A stretch of 64,000 bases of DNA from Pseudomonas hygromyciniae (GCF_016925675.1 NZ_CP070506.1:1176501-1240500), one strand, 5' to 3'; numbered from the stretch's first letter, positions 1 to 10,645 are shown. Notes: generated by a model from the letters alone, not told the origin. Numbers and translations are program-made.

Positions 1-594
1 TTCACCACTTACAAAGATGGTCAGACGGCCATGATGATTCATGTGCTGCAAGGCGAGCGTGAGCTGATCAGCGACTGCCGCTCCCTGGCACGCTTTGAGT
101 TGCGCGGCATCCCGGCCATGGTCGCGGGTGCAGCGAAGATTCGTGTGACGTTCCAGGTCGACGCCGATGGTCTGCTCAGTGTTGCTGCACGTGAGCTGGG
201 TTCGGGCGTCGAGGCCAGCATCCAGGTCAAGCCGTCCTACGGCCTGACCGATGGCGAAATCGCCAAGATGCTCAAGGATTCGTTCCAGTACGCCGGTGAT
301 GACAAAGTCGCCCGTGTGCTGCGTGAGCAGCAAGTCGATGCCCAGCGCCTGCTAGAAGCGGTGCAGGGCGCACTTGAGGCGGACGGAGATCGTCTGCTGG
401 ATGCCGAGGAACGCCTGGTCATCGACCTGCAGATGCAGGAACTGGCCGAATTGATGAAAGGCTCCGATGGTTATGCCATCGAACAACAGACCAAGCGCCT
501 TTCACAAGTAACCGATGCCTTTGCCGCCCGTCGTATGAACCAGACGGTGAAAGCCGCCCTGGCGGGACGCAACCTGAATGAAATTGAGGAATAA
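1..594 (+). CDS. hscA: Fe-S assembly chaperone HscA, C-terminal part
   Basis: This is the 3' end of a gene that begins outside the window; the frame is open from base 1, leaving 197 codons. The residues match the substrate-binding beta-sandwich and helical lid of the Hsp70-type chaperone HscA, including a stretch close to [10 protein letters not shown] and the acidic, Gln-rich lid that ends in NEIEE. HscA works with HscB to release the 2Fe-2S cluster from the scaffold IscU, using ATP. The ATPase domain is not in the window. It is followed after 3 bases by fdx and then iscX, the standard isc order, which supports the call. Confidence 0.95.
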   Translation, partial: FTTYKDGQTAMMIHVLQGERELISDCRSLARFELRGIPAMVAGAAKIRVTFQVDADGLLSVAARELGSGVEASIQVKPSYGLTDGEIAKMLKDSFQYAGDDKVARVLREQQVDAQRLLEAVQGALEADGDRLLDAEERLVIDLQMQELAELMKGSDGYAIEQQTKRLSQVTDAFAARRMNQTVKAALAGRNLNEIEE

Positions 595-597
595 CTG

Positions 598-939
598 ATG
601 CCGCAGGTCATTTTTCTGCCACACGCCGAGCATTGCCCGGACGGTATGGTCGTGGAGGCTGAGACCGGCAAGTCCCTTCTCGAAGTCGCCCATGACAACC
701 ACATCGAGATCGAGAGTGCCTGTGGTGGCGTCAATGCCTGCACCACCTGTCACTGCATTATCCGCGAAGGTTTCAATAGCCTCGAAGAGGCCGATGAGCT
801 GGAAGAGGACTATCTTGATAGGGCATGGGGCCTGGAACCGACTTCGCGCCTGAGCTGTCAGGCCAAGGTGGGGACTGAAGACCTCACCGTCGAAATTCCG
901 AAGTATTCGCTCAACCATGCGGCCGAAGCACCGCACTGA
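598..939 (+). CDS. fdx: ISC-type 2Fe-2S ferredoxin
   Basis: A 113-residue ferredoxin of the adrenodoxin type that serves iron-sulfur cluster assembly in the cytoplasm as an electron donor. The cluster ligands are visible as Cys42, Cys48 and Cys51 in the motif CGGVNACTTC, with Cys87 further on. Cys53 is an additional cysteine typical of the isc ferredoxins. Length is normal for the family. The gene starts 3 bases after the hscA stop and precedes iscX, so the three are clearly cotranscribed. Confidence 0.97.
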   Translation: MPQVIFLPHAEHCPDGMVVEAETGKSLLEVAHDNHIEIESACGGVNACTTCHCIIREGFNSLEEADELEEDYLDRAWGLEPTSRLSCQAKVGTEDLTVEIPKYSLNHAAEAPH

Positions 940-953
940 TTCAAGGAAGTGTC

Positions 954-1154
954 ATGAGTCTTAAATGGGTTGATGTGCAAGAGATCGCTATCCTGCTGGC
1001 CGACGGCCATCCGGATATGGATCCCTATTCGCTGAACTTTGTAGCTTTGCGTGACATGGTCATGGCCTTGCCAGGGTTTGAAGATGAGCGGGATCGCGGC
1101 GGTGAAAAGGTTCTTGAAGCTATCCAGACTGCCTGGAAAGAAGAACAGGACTGA
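954..1154 (+). CDS. iscX: Fe-S assembly protein IscX
   Basis: A 66-residue acidic protein of the IscX/YfhJ family, last gene of the isc operon. IscX binds the cysteine desulfurase IscS and iron and is thought to tune the rate of cluster assembly. The conserved start (LKWVDVQEIAILL) and the acidic helices (DMDPYSLNF, FEDERDRGGE) are present, and the length matches the family. A hairpin at 1187-1209 follows and probably ends the operon transcript. Confidence 0.96.
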   Translation: MSLKWVDVQEIAILLADGHPDMDPYSLNFVALRDMVMALPGFEDERDRGGEKVLEAIQTAWKEEQD

Positions 1155-1186
1155 AGCCTCCCTCACGCAGTTAGGCAATACCCAAG

Positions 1187-1220
1187 AACCCGCGTATAAT
1201 TCGCGGGTTTAATTTTTCGC
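1187..1220 (+). terminator. isc operon terminator with a -10-like loop
   Basis: An 8-bp perfect stem (AACCCGCG at 1187-1194, CGCGGGTT at 1202-1209) encloses a 7-base loop, TATAATT, and is followed by the T-rich tail TAATTTTT. This fits an intrinsic terminator after iscX. The loop contains an exact sigma-70 -10 hexamer (1195-1200), with TTAGGC 18 bases upstream as a weak -35, so the same bases may be the ndk promoter. The hairpin is seen directly; the double use is inference. Confidence 0.75.
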
Positions 1221-1245
1221 AAATTACCGTTTCTGGAGTTACACC

Positions 1246-1671
1246 ATGGCTGTTCAACGTACTTTCTCCATCATCAAGCCTGACGCTGTTGCAAAAAACG
1301 TCATCGGCGAGATCACCACTCGTTTCGAAAAAGCCGGCCTGAAGGTTGTAGCTTCGAAACTCAAGCAACTGTCCAAGGCTGAAGCTGAAGGCTTCTACGC
1401 TGAGCACAGCGCTCGTGGTTTCTTCGGCGACCTGGTTGCCTTCATGATCTCCGGCCCTGTTGTTGTACAGGTTCTGGAAGGCGAAAACGCTATCGCTCTG
1501 AACCGTGAGCTGATGGGCGCTACCAACCCTAAAGAAGCTGCTGCCGGCACCATCCGTGCTGATTTCGCTGACTCCATCGACGCCAACGCTGTACACGGTT
1601 CGGACTCCGAAGCCGCTGCTGCTCGCGAAATCTCGTACTTCTTCGCAGCTACTGAAGTAACCACTCGCTAA
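1246..1671 (+). CDS. ndk: Nucleoside diphosphate kinase
   Basis: A 141-residue enzyme that passes the gamma-phosphate of ATP to nucleoside diphosphates by a phosphohistidine intermediate. The catalytic histidine is His117 in the motif NAVHGSDS, and the N-terminal [11 protein letters not shown] is the family signature. Length is usual for Pseudomonas Ndk. It begins 92 bases after iscX, beyond a terminator, so it probably has its own promoter. Codon use looks strongly biased (GCT, CGT, GTT), as expected of a highly expressed gene. Confidence 0.98.
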   Translation: MAVQRTFSIIKPDAVAKNVIGEITTRFEKAGLKVVASKLKQLSKAEAEGFYAEHSARGFFGDLVAFMISGPVVVQVLEGENAIALNRELMGATNPKEAAAGTIRADFADSIDANAVHGSDSEAAAAREISYFFAATEVTTR

Positions 1672-1699
1672 GCATCGGCTTAAGAGTGAAGGTGAATCC

Positions 1700-2848
1700 A
1701 TGACTACATCGACTGTAAAAACCAACCTGCTGGGTCTGACTCAACAGGAAATGGAAAAATTCTTCGACTCAATCGGGGAGAAGCGTTTCCGTGCCGGTCA
1801 GGTAATGAAGTGGATTCACCACTTTGGTGTCGACGATTTCGACGCCATGACGAACGTCAGCAAGGCCCTGCGCGACAAGCTCAAGGCTATTGCCGAGGTT
1901 CGTGGTCCCGAGGTTGTCAGCGAGGACATCTCCAGCGACGGCACCCGTAAATGGGTGGTGCGCGTGGCGTCCGGCAGTTGCGTCGAGACCGTCTACATTC
2001 CCCAGGGCAAGCGCGGCACTTTGTGCGTTTCGTCCCAGGCAGGCTGTGCCCTGGACTGCAGTTTCTGCTCCACCGGCAAGCAAGGCTTCAATAGCAACCT
2101 CACTGCCGCCGAAGTGATCGGCCAGGTGTGGATTGCCAACAAATCCTTTGGCAGCGTCCCGGCAACCGTCGACCGTGCCATCACCAACGTGGTGATGATG
2201 GGCATGGGTGAGCCGCTGCTGAACTTCGACAACGTGATCGCGGCCATGCACCTGATGATGGACGACCTGGGCTACGGCATTTCCAAGCGCCGTGTAACCC
2301 TGTCGACCTCCGGCGTGGTACCGATGATCGATGAGCTGGCCAAGCACATCGACGTCTCCCTGGCGTTGTCGCTGCATGCACCTAATGACGCATTGCGTAA
2401 CCAATTGGTGCCGATCAACAAGAAGTATCCGCTTAAGATGCTCCTCGAATCCTGCCAGCGTTACATGGCGACCTTGGGCGAGAAGCGCGTGCTGACCATT
2501 GAGTACACCATGCTCAAGGACATCAACGACAAGGTCGAACACGCGGTCGAGATGATCGAGTTGCTCAAGAACACCCCGTGCAAGATCAACCTGATTCCGT
2601 TCAACCCGTTTCCCCATTCTGGCTACGAGCGGCCGAGCAACAACGCCATCCGCCGTTTCCAGGATCAACTGCACCAGGCAGGCTACAACGTGACTGTGCG
2701 CACCACCCGTGGTGAAGACATCGACGCCGCCTGTGGCCAATTGGTAGGACAGGTGCTGGATCGCACCCGTCGCAGCGAGCGTTATATCGCCGTGCGTGAA
2801 CTGAACGCCGCCGACGATTTGCCGCAAATTGCTGTGAATCGAATCTGA
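1700..2848 (+). CDS. rlmN: Dual-specificity RNA methyltransferase RlmN
   Basis: A 382-residue radical-SAM enzyme that methylates C2 of A2503 in 23S rRNA and A37 of some tRNAs. The 4Fe-4S ligands are the CxxxCxxC triad Cys116, Cys120 and Cys123 in CALDCSFC. The C-terminal catalytic cysteine lies in [10 protein letters not shown], and MGMGEPLLN is the usual SAM-binding GEP-type motif. The gene starts 28 bases after ndk and is followed by pilF, rodZ and ispG, the standard order in Pseudomonas. Confidence 0.98.
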   Translation: MTTSTVKTNLLGLTQQEMEKFFDSIGEKRFRAGQVMKWIHHFGVDDFDAMTNVSKALRDKLKAIAEVRGPEVVSEDISSDGTRKWVVRVASGSCVETVYIPQGKRGTLCVSSQAGCALDCSFCSTGKQGFNSNLTAAEVIGQVWIANKSFGSVPATVDRAITNVVMMGMGEPLLNFDNVIAAMHLMMDDLGYGISKRRVTLSTSGVVPMIDELAKHIDVSLALSLHAPNDALRNQLVPINKKYPLKMLLESCQRYMATLGEKRVLTIEYTMLKDINDKVEHAVEMIELLKNTPCKINLIPFNPFPHSGYERPSNNAIRRFQDQLHQAGYNVTVRTTRGEDIDAACGQLVGQVLDRTRRSERYIAVRELNAADDLPQIAVNRI

Positions 2849-2860
2849 GAGAGGATCTCT

Positions 2861-3619
2861 ATGCCCTTGCGCCTTGCGCTGCTTTTGCTTGTTGCCAGCC
2901 TCTCGGTTGGCTGTGTTTCATCGGGCTCTGACAGCCCGTTGCAAACCGGCAAGGGCCGTGATGAAGCGCGTGCTGCCTATGTGCAGTTGGGGCTAGGCTA
3001 CCTGCGCCAGGGGTTGAGCGAGCAGGCCAAGGTGCCGCTGCAAAAGGCCCTGGCCCTCGACAGCCAGGATGCCGACGCCAATGCGGCGCTGGCCCTGGTG
3101 TTCCAGGCCCAGGCCGAGCCCGAGCTGGCCGACCAGTATTACCAGAAAGCCCTGGCGGTTCGCCCCCATGATCCGCGCCTGCTCAACAACTACGGCAGCT
3201 TCCTGTTCCAGCAGGAACGTTATGAACAAGCATCCGGTTATTTCCAGCAGGCAGCCACTGATACCCTATATCCTGAACGTTCGCGGGTTTTCGAGAACCT
3301 TGGGGTGACGTCTGTGCGCCTTGGCCAGCGGGAAAACGCCCGCCAGCAACTGGAAAAAGCCCTGCACCTGAACCAGCGCCAGCCACGGGCCTTGCTTGAA
3401 ATGGCCCAGTTGTCGTTTGAAGACAGGCATTATGTGCCGGCACGTGACTATTACGAGCGTTTTAGCCTGCTCAGTGGGCAAAATGCACGTAGTCTATTGC
3501 TTGGTGTGCGCCTGGCCACGGTTCATGAAGAACGCGACAAGGCCGCACGTTTTGGCCAGCAACTAGAACGACTCTATCCCGGTACGCCGGAATATCAGCA
3601 ATACCTGTCGGAGCAATGA
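2861..3619 (+). CDS. pilF: Type IV pilus biogenesis/stability lipoprotein PilF (PilW)
   Basis: A 252-residue lipoprotein made mostly of tetratricopeptide repeats, needed to localise and assemble the PilQ secretin of type IV pili in the outer membrane. The signal sequence ends in a lipobox with the lipidated cysteine at residue 18 (SVGC). TPR helices are visible from about residue 40 (AYVQLGLGYLRQG) to about 220. Its stop overlaps the rodZ start by 4 bases, so the two are translationally coupled. Confidence 0.95.
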   Translation: MPLRLALLLLVASLSVGCVSSGSDSPLQTGKGRDEARAAYVQLGLGYLRQGLSEQAKVPLQKALALDSQDADANAALALVFQAQAEPELADQYYQKALAVRPHDPRLLNNYGSFLFQQERYEQASGYFQQAATDTLYPERSRVFENLGVTSVRLGQRENARQQLEKALHLNQRQPRALLEMAQLSFEDRHYVPARDYYERFSLLSGQNARSLLLGVRLATVHEERDKAARFGQQLERLYPGTPEYQQYLSEQ

Positions 3620-4620
3620 TGAAAGCCGCGCACCCGGAAGTTGTAGCCGCTAATCGCGTTAACCCAGGCGAGACCTTGCGTCAGGCCCGCGAAAGCAATG
3701 GTTGGTCACTGGAAGAAGTGGCCCTCAAGCTCAATTTGACCACCACTTCCCTGGGCAACCTGGAAAACGGCGCGTTCGACAAACTGCCCGGGCATACCTT
3801 CGCCCGCGGTTATATCCGTGCCTACGCCAAGCTGTTGGGCACCGACCAGGCCATCCTGGTCCAGCAATTCGACCAGTTCACCGGTACCGACTCCCAGGGC
3901 AGCAACGTGCACGGTCTCGGTCGTATTGAAGAGCCGGTGCGCGTTTCCCACACTATTTTGCGAATTGTCAGCCTGTTGCTGCTGATTGCAGTGATCGGTG
4001 GTGGCTTCATCTGGTGGCAGGACCAGACCTCGCTGCGCAGTAAGGACCTGATCAGCAATGCCTTGGAGCACGTCGAAGTCGAAAGCGCCGACGGCACCAC
4101 CCAGATCCACCCCCTGGACGAGCCGGAAGACCAGGCTGTGGCCCAGGGTGAGGCCGCAACTGGAACCAACCTTGACCTGCAAGCGGGTCAAGCGCCCGTC
4201 GAAGCCGGCACTGAATCGGCTCCGGCCTCCGTTGCATCGGCTCCCGCCGCGCCGGCAACCCCGGCTCCGGCCACTGCGGTCCCGACTCCCGCTGCACCAG
4301 CACCAGCACCAGCACCGGTCGCGCCAGTCGCGCCTACGGTCGCTGCCCCTGTCGCCCAGGCGCCTGCCAGCGTGGCCGGCGATGGCCGTCTCCAGATTAC
4401 CTACGTCGCTGACTGCTGGACACAAGTCACCGATGGCAATGGCAAAGTCCTGTTCAGTGCTTTGAAGCGTAAGGGAGATACGCTTGAGCAGGTCGGCAAG
4501 CCTCCTTTGACGCTGCGTCTGGGCTTTGCCCGTGGTGCGCAAGTGGCCTACAACGGCCAGCCTGTGGACGTGGCGCCGTTCACCAGTGGCGAGACCGCTC
4601 GCCTGAAGTTGGGACAATAG
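3616..4620 (+). CDS. rodZ: Cell-shape protein RodZ-like (HTH plus DUF4115)
   Basis: A 334-residue bitopic inner-membrane protein. Residues 18-80 form a helix-turn-helix domain ([20 protein letters not shown]), 113-133 a single membrane helix ([17 protein letters not shown]), then a long Ala/Pro-rich linker at about 195-250, and a C-terminal beta-rich DUF4115 domain ([13 protein letters not shown]). RodZ links MreB to the wall elongation machinery. It starts inside the pilF stop and ends 2 bases before ispG, so it sits in a tight operon. The linker is low complexity and probably variable between strains. Confidence 0.93.
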   Translation: MMKAAHPEVVAANRVNPGETLRQARESNGWSLEEVALKLNLTTTSLGNLENGAFDKLPGHTFARGYIRAYAKLLGTDQAILVQQFDQFTGTDSQGSNVHGLGRIEEPVRVSHTILRIVSLLLLIAVIGGGFIWWQDQTSLRSKDLISNALEHVEVESADGTTQIHPLDEPEDQAVAQGEAATGTNLDLQAGQAPVEAGTESAPASVASAPAAPATPAPATAVPTPAAPAPAPAPVAPVAPTVAAPVAQAPASVAGDGRLQITYVADCWTQVTDGNGKVLFSALKRKGDTLEQVGKPPLTLRLGFARGAQVAYNGQPVDVAPFTSGETARLKLGQ

Positions 4621-4622
4621 TC

Positions 4623-5732
4623 ATGCACGGCGAATCTCCAATCAAACGTCGCGTATCGCGCAAGATCTGGGTTGGCTCCGTGCCGGTGGGTGGCGATGCC
4701 CCCATCGCCGTACAGAGCATGACCAACAGCGACACTAATGATGTGGCGGCCACTGTGGCCCAGATCAACCGCCTGGAAGCCGCAGGTGTCGATATCGTGC
4801 GGGTTTCCGTGCCGGATATGGACGCTGCCGAGGCCTTCGGCCGCATCAAGCAATTGGTCAAGGTGCCGCTGGTCGCCGATATCCATTTTGACTACAAGAT
4901 CGCGTTGCGCGTAGCCGAACTGGGCGTCGACTGCCTGCGCATCAACCCGGGTAACATCGGCCGCGAAGACCGGGTGCGTGCCGTGGTCGACGCTGCCCGC
5001 GATCGCGGGATTCCAATCCGTATCGGCGTCAATGCCGGTTCCCTGGAAAAAGACCTGCAAAAGAAATATGGCGAGCCTACTCCGGCAGCCCTGGTCGAAT
5101 CCGCACTGCGCCACGTCGAGCACCTTGAGCGCCTGAATTTCCAGGACTTCAAGGTCAGCGTAAAGGCTTCCGACGTGTTCATGGCCGTAGAAGCCTACCG
5201 CTTGTTGGCCAAGGAAATCGTGCAGCCGTTGCACTTGGGCATCACCGAAGCCGGCGGTTTGCGTTCAGGCACAGTGAAATCTGCGGTGGGTCTCGGTATG
5301 CTGCTGGCCGACGGGATTGGCGATACCATTCGTATCTCCCTGGCGGCGGACCCGGTAGAGGAAGTGAAAGTCGGCTACGACATTCTCAAATCCCTGCATC
5401 TACGCTCCCGTGGCATCAATTTTATTGCCTGCCCGAGTTGCTCGCGGCAGAACTTCGACGTGGTGAAAACCATGAACGAGTTGGAAGTACGCCTGGAAGA
5501 CCTGCTGGTGCCGCTGGATGTCGCGGTCATCGGTTGTGTGGTCAACGGGCCAGGTGAGGCCAAAGAAGCGCATGTGGGCCTGACCGGTGGTACCCCGAAC
5601 CTGATTTACATCGACGGCAAGCCGTCGCAGAAATTGACGAATGACAATCTGGTGGATCATCTGGAAAAGCTGATCCGCGACAAAGCGGCCGAGAAGGTCG
5701 CCGCAGACGCAGCGCTGATCGCTCGCGGCTGA
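4623..5732 (+). CDS. ispG: 4-hydroxy-3-methylbut-2-enyl diphosphate synthase (flavodoxin)
   Basis: A 369-residue enzyme of the methylerythritol phosphate route to isoprenoids; it reduces the cyclic diphosphate MEcPP to HMBPP with a 4Fe-4S cluster. The TIM-barrel N-terminal half contains [13 protein letters not shown]. The cluster ligands lie in [10 protein letters not shown] and in CVVNGPGEA near the C terminus. Length matches the bacterial form that lacks the insert seen in plants. It lies between rodZ and hisS, as in other pseudomonads. Confidence 0.98.
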   Translation: MHGESPIKRRVSRKIWVGSVPVGGDAPIAVQSMTNSDTNDVAATVAQINRLEAAGVDIVRVSVPDMDAAEAFGRIKQLVKVPLVADIHFDYKIALRVAELGVDCLRINPGNIGREDRVRAVVDAARDRGIPIRIGVNAGSLEKDLQKKYGEPTPAALVESALRHVEHLERLNFQDFKVSVKASDVFMAVEAYRLLAKEIVQPLHLGITEAGGLRSGTVKSAVGLGMLLADGIGDTIRISLAADPVEEVKVGYDILKSLHLRSRGINFIACPSCSRQNFDVVKTMNELEVRLEDLLVPLDVAVIGCVVNGPGEAKEAHVGLTGGTPNLIYIDGKPSQKLTNDNLVDHLEKLIRDKAAEKVAADAALIARG

Positions 5733-5755
5733 TTGAACGAATTTAAGGATTTGAT

Positions 5756-7045
5756 GTGAGCAAGTCTCTGCAAGCCATCCGTGGCATGAACGACATCCTG
5801 CCCGAACAGACGCCCCTGTGGCGCTATTTCGAGAGCACGGTCGCGCGCCTGCTGGATAACTACGGTTACAAGCAGATCCGCATGCCAATCGTCGAGTTCA
5901 CCGAGCTGTTCAAGCGCTCCATCGGTGAAGTGACCGACATCGTCGAAAAAGAGATGTACACCTTCGAAGACCGCAACGGCGACTCCCTGACCCTGCGTCC
6001 GGAAGGTACCGCTGCCTGCGTGCGCGCCGTGCTCGAACATGGCATCACCGGTGGTGGCCAGACCCAGAAGCTGTGGTACATCGGCCCGATGTTCCGTCAC
6101 GAACGCCCGCAAAAAGGCCGTTATCGCCAGTTTCACCAGATCGGTTGCGAAGTCTTCAACCTCGATGGCCCGGATATCGATGCCGAGCTGATCGTGCTGA
6201 CCTGGCGCCTGTGGGGCCAATTGGGCATTCGTGACGCGGTCAAGCTTGAACTCAACAGCCTGGGCACCAGCGAATCCCGTGGCCGTTACCGTGAGGCCCT
6301 GGTCGAGTACCTGTCGGCCCACCTGGACAAGCTCGATGAAGACAGTCAACGCCGTCTGAAGACCAATCCGTTGCGCGTCCTCGATACCAAGAACGCCGAC
6401 ACCCAGGCCGTGCTGGTCGACGCGCCGAAAATGGCCGACTACCTGGACGACGAATCCCGTACCCACTTCGAGGGCCTCAAGGCTCGCCTGGATGCGGCCG
6501 GCATTCCCTACGTGATCAACCCCAAGTTGGTGCGCGGCCTCGATTACTACAGCAAGACCGTGTTCGAGTGGGTTACCGACAAGCTCGGCGCCCAGGGCAC
6601 GGTGTGTGCCGGTGGTCGCTACGACGGCCTGGTCGAGCAGATGGGCGGCAAGCCGACCACGGGCGTGGGTTTTGCCATGGGCATCGAGCGGCTGATCCTG
6701 CTGCTGGAAACCCTGGAGCAGATCCCTGAAGAAATTTCCCGTCAGGTGGACGTGTACCTGTGCGCCTTTGGCGAGGCGGCCGAACTGGCTGGCTTGGCCT
6801 TGAGCGAACAGTTGCGCGACCAACTGCCGAGCCTGCGCCTGCAGGTCAATGCCGGCGCTGGCAGCTTCAAGAGCCAATTCAAGAAAGCCGACAAGAGCGG
6901 CGCGTTGTACGCGCTGATCTTGGGCGACGATGAACTGGCCCAGCAAGTGGTAAGTGTCAAACCCCTGCGTGGCCAGGGCGAACAACAAAGCATTGCCTTT
7001 GATGCGCTTGCCGCGCACTTGGCCACCTGCATCGTGCAGGGTTGA
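5756..7045 (+). CDS. hisS: Histidine--tRNA ligase
   Basis: A 429-residue class II aminoacyl-tRNA synthetase that charges tRNA-His. Class II motif 2 is visible in [16 protein letters not shown], the histidine-specific motifs in [14 protein letters not shown] and AGGRYDGL, and the C-terminal anticodon-binding domain begins at about residue 330. Translation begins with GTG: the ATG two bases upstream reads directly into a stop (ATGTGA), which rules it out. A purine-rich AAGGA lies just before the start. Confidence 0.98.
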   Translation: MSKSLQAIRGMNDILPEQTPLWRYFESTVARLLDNYGYKQIRMPIVEFTELFKRSIGEVTDIVEKEMYTFEDRNGDSLTLRPEGTAACVRAVLEHGITGGGQTQKLWYIGPMFRHERPQKGRYRQFHQIGCEVFNLDGPDIDAELIVLTWRLWGQLGIRDAVKLELNSLGTSESRGRYREALVEYLSAHLDKLDEDSQRRLKTNPLRVLDTKNADTQAVLVDAPKMADYLDDESRTHFEGLKARLDAAGIPYVINPKLVRGLDYYSKTVFEWVTDKLGAQGTVCAGGRYDGLVEQMGGKPTTGVGFAMGIERLILLLETLEQIPEEISRQVDVYLCAFGEAAELAGLALSEQLRDQLPSLRLQVNAGAGSFKSQFKKADKSGALYALILGDDELAQQVVSVKPLRGQGEQQSIAFDALAAHLATCIVQG

Positions 7046-7086
7046 AGCTGTCAAACAGCCGAATTTAGCGATTAAGGAGTATTGGG

Positions 7087-7728
7087 GTGTCGAGTACTGA
7101 AGATGATCAGCTGGCCGAGTTCAAAGACTGGTGGCAGCGTAACGGCAAACCCCTGGTAACTGGCGGCCTGCTGGCGCTGGTGGTGGTGTTCGGTTGGCAG
7201 GCGTTCCAGAAGTATCAGAGCAATCAGTCGCAAGGCGCCTCGATGCTCTATCAGCAACTGCTGGAAACCACGCTGACCCCTACTGGCAAGCCTGATCCGG
7301 CCCAAGTGGCGGACCTGGCCGGCAAGCTGAAAAACGAATTTGGCGGTAGCACCTACGCCCAATACGGCAGCCTGTTCGTCGCGAAAGTCGCGGTCGATAC
7401 CGGCAAGCTGGATGACGCAGCCTCCGAGCTCAAAGCCATCGCCGACAAGCCGAGCAACCCGACCCTGGGTGAAATCGCACGTCAGCGCCTGGCCCAGGTC
7501 CTGGCTGCACAGAACAAGGCCGACGAAGCACTGAAACTGCTCGACGGCGATGCTGACAAGGCATTTGTAGCCACTCGCGAAGAGCTCAAGGGCGACCTGC
7601 TGGTCCAATTGGGTCGTACCGACGAAGCCAATGCTGCGTACCAAAAAGCCAAGGCTGCGCTGTCTGATGAAGCAGCGGTCGGTGGCTTACAAATCAAGCT
7701 GGACGACTTGGCCAAAGGGGATGCGTGA
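7087..7728 (+). CDS. YfgM-like ancillary SecYEG/periplasmic chaperone protein
   Basis: A 213-residue protein with one N-terminal membrane helix at about 23-39 (LVTGGLLALVVVFGWQAF) and a periplasmic TPR-like domain. It belongs to the YfgM family, which in E. coli associates with the SecYEG translocon and the chaperone PpiD. GTG at 7087 is the start, with an AAGGAG upstream. It sits between hisS and bamB, as in E. coli, and its last 8 bases overlap bamB, consistent with coupled translation. Confidence 0.9.
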   Translation: MSSTEDDQLAEFKDWWQRNGKPLVTGGLLALVVVFGWQAFQKYQSNQSQGASMLYQQLLETTLTPTGKPDPAQVADLAGKLKNEFGGSTYAQYGSLFVAKVAVDTGKLDDAASELKAIADKPSNPTLGEIARQRLAQVLAAQNKADEALKLLDGDADKAFVATREELKGDLLVQLGRTDEANAAYQKAKAALSDEAAVGGLQIKLDDLAKGDA

Positions 7729-8872
7729 CGTGATCCGTTGGAAACATGCAGCATTGCTGGCTCTGGCCGTTTTGGCCGCGGGTTGCAGCAGCAACAGCAA
7801 AAAAGAACTGCCTCCGGCCGAGCTGACCAGCTTCAAGGAAGAAGTGGTCCTGCAAAAGCAGTGGAGCCGCTCCATCGGTGACGGCCAGGGTGATACCTAC
7901 AACATGTTGGTACCGGCAATCGACGGTGACAACATTGTGGCCGCTGACGTGACGGGCGTCGTGATCTCCATGGATCGCATGAACGGCGACGTCAAGTGGA
8001 AGAAAGATCTCGAACTACCGGTTTCCGGCGCCGTTGGCGTGGGTTACGGCATGGTGATGATCGGCACGCTGAAAGGCGAAGTCGTGGCCCTGGATTCGAG
8101 CAATGGTGAAGAGAAATGGCGCGCTCGCGTGACCAGTGAAGTCCTCGCACCGCCTGCCACCAACGGCGATATCGTCGTGGTGCAGACCCAGGATGACCGT
8201 GTCATTGGCCTCGACGCCAACACCGGTGAACAGCGTTGGCTGTACGACAGCACCCCAGCGGTGCTGACGTTGCGCGGTACCAGTGGTCCGGTTGTGACCA
8301 ATAACCTGGCGCTGGCAGGTCTTTCGACCGGTAAAGTGGTTGCCCTGGATACCCAGAACGGCGTGCCGGCCTGGGAATCGCGGGTCGCCATTCCGCAAGG
8401 TCGTTCCGAGCTGGACCGTGTCGTGGACATCGACGGCGGCTTGCTGCTGTCGGGTGAAACCCTGTACGTCGCCACTTACCAGGGCCGCGTTGCGGCGCTG
8501 GATCTGCAAAGCGGTCGTGTCCTATGGCAGCGTGATGCCTCCAGCTACGCCGGTGTCGCCCAAGGGTTTGGCAGCGTCTACGTGAGCCTGGCATCCGGTA
8601 CCGTTGAAAGCATCGACGAGCGTTCCACCACAGCCCTGTGGAGCAACGACTCGCTGGCTCGCCGTCAACTGTCGGCTCCGGAAGTGTTCTCCAGCTATGT
8701 AGCGGTAGGCGACCTGGAAGGTTACCTGCATCTGCTGAGCCAGGTGGACGGGCGCTTTGTCGGCCGTGAACGTATCGACAGCGACGGCCTGCGTGCGCGT
8801 CCGCTGGTGGTAGGCAACATGCTTTATGTGTTTGGTAACAGCGGCAAGCTGGAAGCCCTGACCATCAAGTAA
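7721..8872 (+). CDS. bamB: Outer-membrane assembly lipoprotein BamB
   Basis: A 383-residue beta-propeller lipoprotein of the BAM complex, which inserts beta-barrel proteins in the outer membrane. The ATG at 7721 is chosen because it gives a proper signal peptide ending in a lipobox with Cys22 (LAAGCSS); GTG at 7730 would also fit. PQQ-type propeller repeats recur, for example MNGDVKWKKDLEL, NGEEKWRARVTS and TGEQRWLYDS. It overlaps the preceding gene by 8 bases. Downstream there is a REPIN and then der. Confidence 0.96.
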   Translation: MRDVIRWKHAALLALAVLAAGCSSNSKKELPPAELTSFKEEVVLQKQWSRSIGDGQGDTYNMLVPAIDGDNIVAADVTGVVISMDRMNGDVKWKKDLELPVSGAVGVGYGMVMIGTLKGEVVALDSSNGEEKWRARVTSEVLAPPATNGDIVVVQTQDDRVIGLDANTGEQRWLYDSTPAVLTLRGTSGPVVTNNLALAGLSTGKVVALDTQNGVPAWESRVAIPQGRSELDRVVDIDGGLLLSGETLYVATYQGRVAALDLQSGRVLWQRDASSYAGVAQGFGSVYVSLASGTVESIDERSTTALWSNDSLARRQLSAPEVFSSYVAVGDLEGYLHLLSQVDGRFVGRERIDSDGLRARPLVVGNMLYVFGNSGKLEALTIK

Positions 8873-8928
8873 GAACTATGCTTGGGGTAACCCCCCAGGC
8901 GGCCCTGACACAACGCTTTTTGCTTTTT

Positions 8929-9026
8929 GTAGGAGCGAGCTTGCTCGCGAAGGACCTGAGGAACACACGTTTAATCAGGTTAAACCCGTTATCGTTGACG
9001 TTCTTCGCGAGCAAGCTCGCTCCTAC
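8929..9026. repeat. REPIN (inverted pair of REP sequences)
   Basis: Two REP sequences with the core GAGCGAGCTTGCTCGCGAA lie in opposite orientation at the ends of a 98-bp block between bamB and der. The interior carries CGTTATCGTTGACG beside the right arm, which recurs in reverse complement in other REPINs of the window. A GC hairpin (GCCGCT/AGCGGC) with a T-rich tail near 9080-9106 may end the bamB transcript. The 263-base gap holds nothing else that I can support. Confidence 0.9.
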
Positions 9027-9135
9027 AGTGATCAGTGTTGTGCAGGGCATGTGGCATTTCAAATGCCGCCCCGAGCACCAGCCGCTGCCTTGCAGCGGCT
9101 TTTGTATTTTCTGAAATAACGCAGTGGAGAGCCGC

Positions 9136-10605
9136 ATGGTTCCCGTAATCGCCCTGGTGGGCCGACCTAACGTCGGCAAGTCCACCTTGTTCAACCGCCT
9201 GACCAGGACTCGCGACGCTATCGTCGGCGACTTGTCCGGTCTGACCCGTGATCGCCAATACGGTGAGGCAAAGTGGCAAGGGCGCTCCTACATTATTGTC
9301 GACACCGGTGGTATCTCCGGTGACGAGCATGGCATGGACGAAAAGATGGCCGAGCAGTCGCTGCTGGCCATTGAAGAAGCCGATGTCGTGTTGTTCCTGG
9401 TGGACGCCCGCGCGGGCTACACCGCTGCCGACCAGATGATCGGCGAGCACCTGCGCAAGCGCAACAAGCGTTCCTATCTGATCGCCAACAAGATCGACAA
9501 CATCGATCCTGAAGCGGCCCGCGCCGAATTCAGCCCGATGGGCCTGGGTGACGCGATCCCGGTCGCCGGTGCCCACGGTCGCGGCATCACCCAGATGCTG
9601 GAAATCGCTCTGCGCGATTTCCCCAAGGATGACGTCGAGGAAGAAGACGGCGAAGAAGAAATCGTTGCTGAAGGCGAGGAAGCCAAGCGCATTCCTGGCC
9701 CCAGCGAAAAAGACGGTATCAAGATCGCTATCATCGGCCGCCCGAACGTGGGCAAGTCGACCCTGGTCAACCGCATGCTTGGTGAAGACCGGGTTATCGT
9801 CTATGACCAGCCCGGCACCACTCGCGACAGCATCTACATCCCGTTCGAGCGTAACGACGAGAAGTACACGCTGATCGACACCGCCGGTGTGCGCAAGCGC
9901 GGCAAGATCCACGAGGAAGTTGAAAAGTTCTCGGTGGTGAAGACCCTGCAGGCGATCAAAGACGCCAACGTGGTGATCTTCGTCATGGACGCCCGCGAAG
10001 GCGTGGTCGACCACGACCTCAACCTGCTGGGCTTTGCCCTGGAGGCCGGTCGGGCATTGGTGATCGCGATCAACAAATGGGACGGCATGACCCCGAGCGA
10101 GCGTGACTTCGTCAAGGTCGAGCTGCAACGTCGGTTGTTCTTCGTCGACTTCGCCGATATCCACTTTATCTCGGCGCTGCACGGCACCGGCGTGGGCAAC
10201 CTCTACGCGTCCGTTCAGAACTCGTTCAAGTCTGCGGTCACCCGCTGGCCGACCAACCGCCTGACCCAGATCCTTGAAGACGCAGTGGGCGAACACGCGC
10301 CGCCGATGGTCAACAACCGCCGGATCAAGCTGCGTTACGCTCACTTGGGTGGCGCCAACCCGCCGATTATCGTGATCCACGGTAACCAGATCGAGAAGGT
10401 GCCAAAGTCCTACGTGCGTTACCTGGAAAACACCTACCGTCGTGTCTTGAAGCTGGTCGGTACGCCGATCCGCATCGAGTTCAAAGGTGGCGAGAACCCG
10501 TACGAAGGCAACAAGAACAGCCTGACTGACCGCCAAGTGAACAAGAAACGTCGCTTGATGAGCCACAACAAGAAGGCTGACAAAAAGCGTAAAGACCGCC
10601 GCTAA
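9136..10605 (+). CDS. der: Ribosome biogenesis GTPase Der (EngA)
   Basis: A 489-residue GTPase with two tandem G domains that acts in 50S subunit maturation. The Walker A motif GRPNVGKST occurs twice, at residues 8-16 and 201-209. DTGG and DTAG switch motifs and NKID/NKWD specificity motifs are also visible. A very acidic linker separates the G domains, and a KH-like domain and basic tail close the protein. ATG at 9136 is chosen over an in-frame GTG at 9124, because GGAGA lies 5 bases upstream of the ATG. Confidence 0.97.
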   Translation: MVPVIALVGRPNVGKSTLFNRLTRTRDAIVGDLSGLTRDRQYGEAKWQGRSYIIVDTGGISGDEHGMDEKMAEQSLLAIEEADVVLFLVDARAGYTAADQMIGEHLRKRNKRSYLIANKIDNIDPEAARAEFSPMGLGDAIPVAGAHGRGITQMLEIALRDFPKDDVEEEDGEEEIVAEGEEAKRIPGPSEKDGIKIAIIGRPNVGKSTLVNRMLGEDRVIVYDQPGTTRDSIYIPFERNDEKYTLIDTAGVRKRGKIHEEVEKFSVVKTLQAIKDANVVIFVMDAREGVVDHDLNLLGFALEAGRALVIAINKWDGMTPSERDFVKVELQRRLFFVDFADIHFISALHGTGVGNLYASVQNSFKSAVTRWPTNRLTQILEDAVGEHAPPMVNNRRIKLRYAHLGGANPPIIVIHGNQIEKVPKSYVRYLENTYRRVLKLVGTPIRIEFKGGENPYEGNKNSLTDRQVNKKRRLMSHNKKADKKRKDRR

Positions 10606-10622
10606 CTGTTGGGGCTGGCTTG

Positions 10623-10645
10623 TGTGGGAGCGGGCTTGCCCGCGA
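10623..10645 (+). repeat. Single REP sequence
   Basis: One copy of the TGTGGGAGCGGGCTTGCCCG type of REP lies 17 bases after der, followed by GCGATAG. No inverted partner is visible nearby, so this looks like a solitary REP. Confidence 0.85.
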
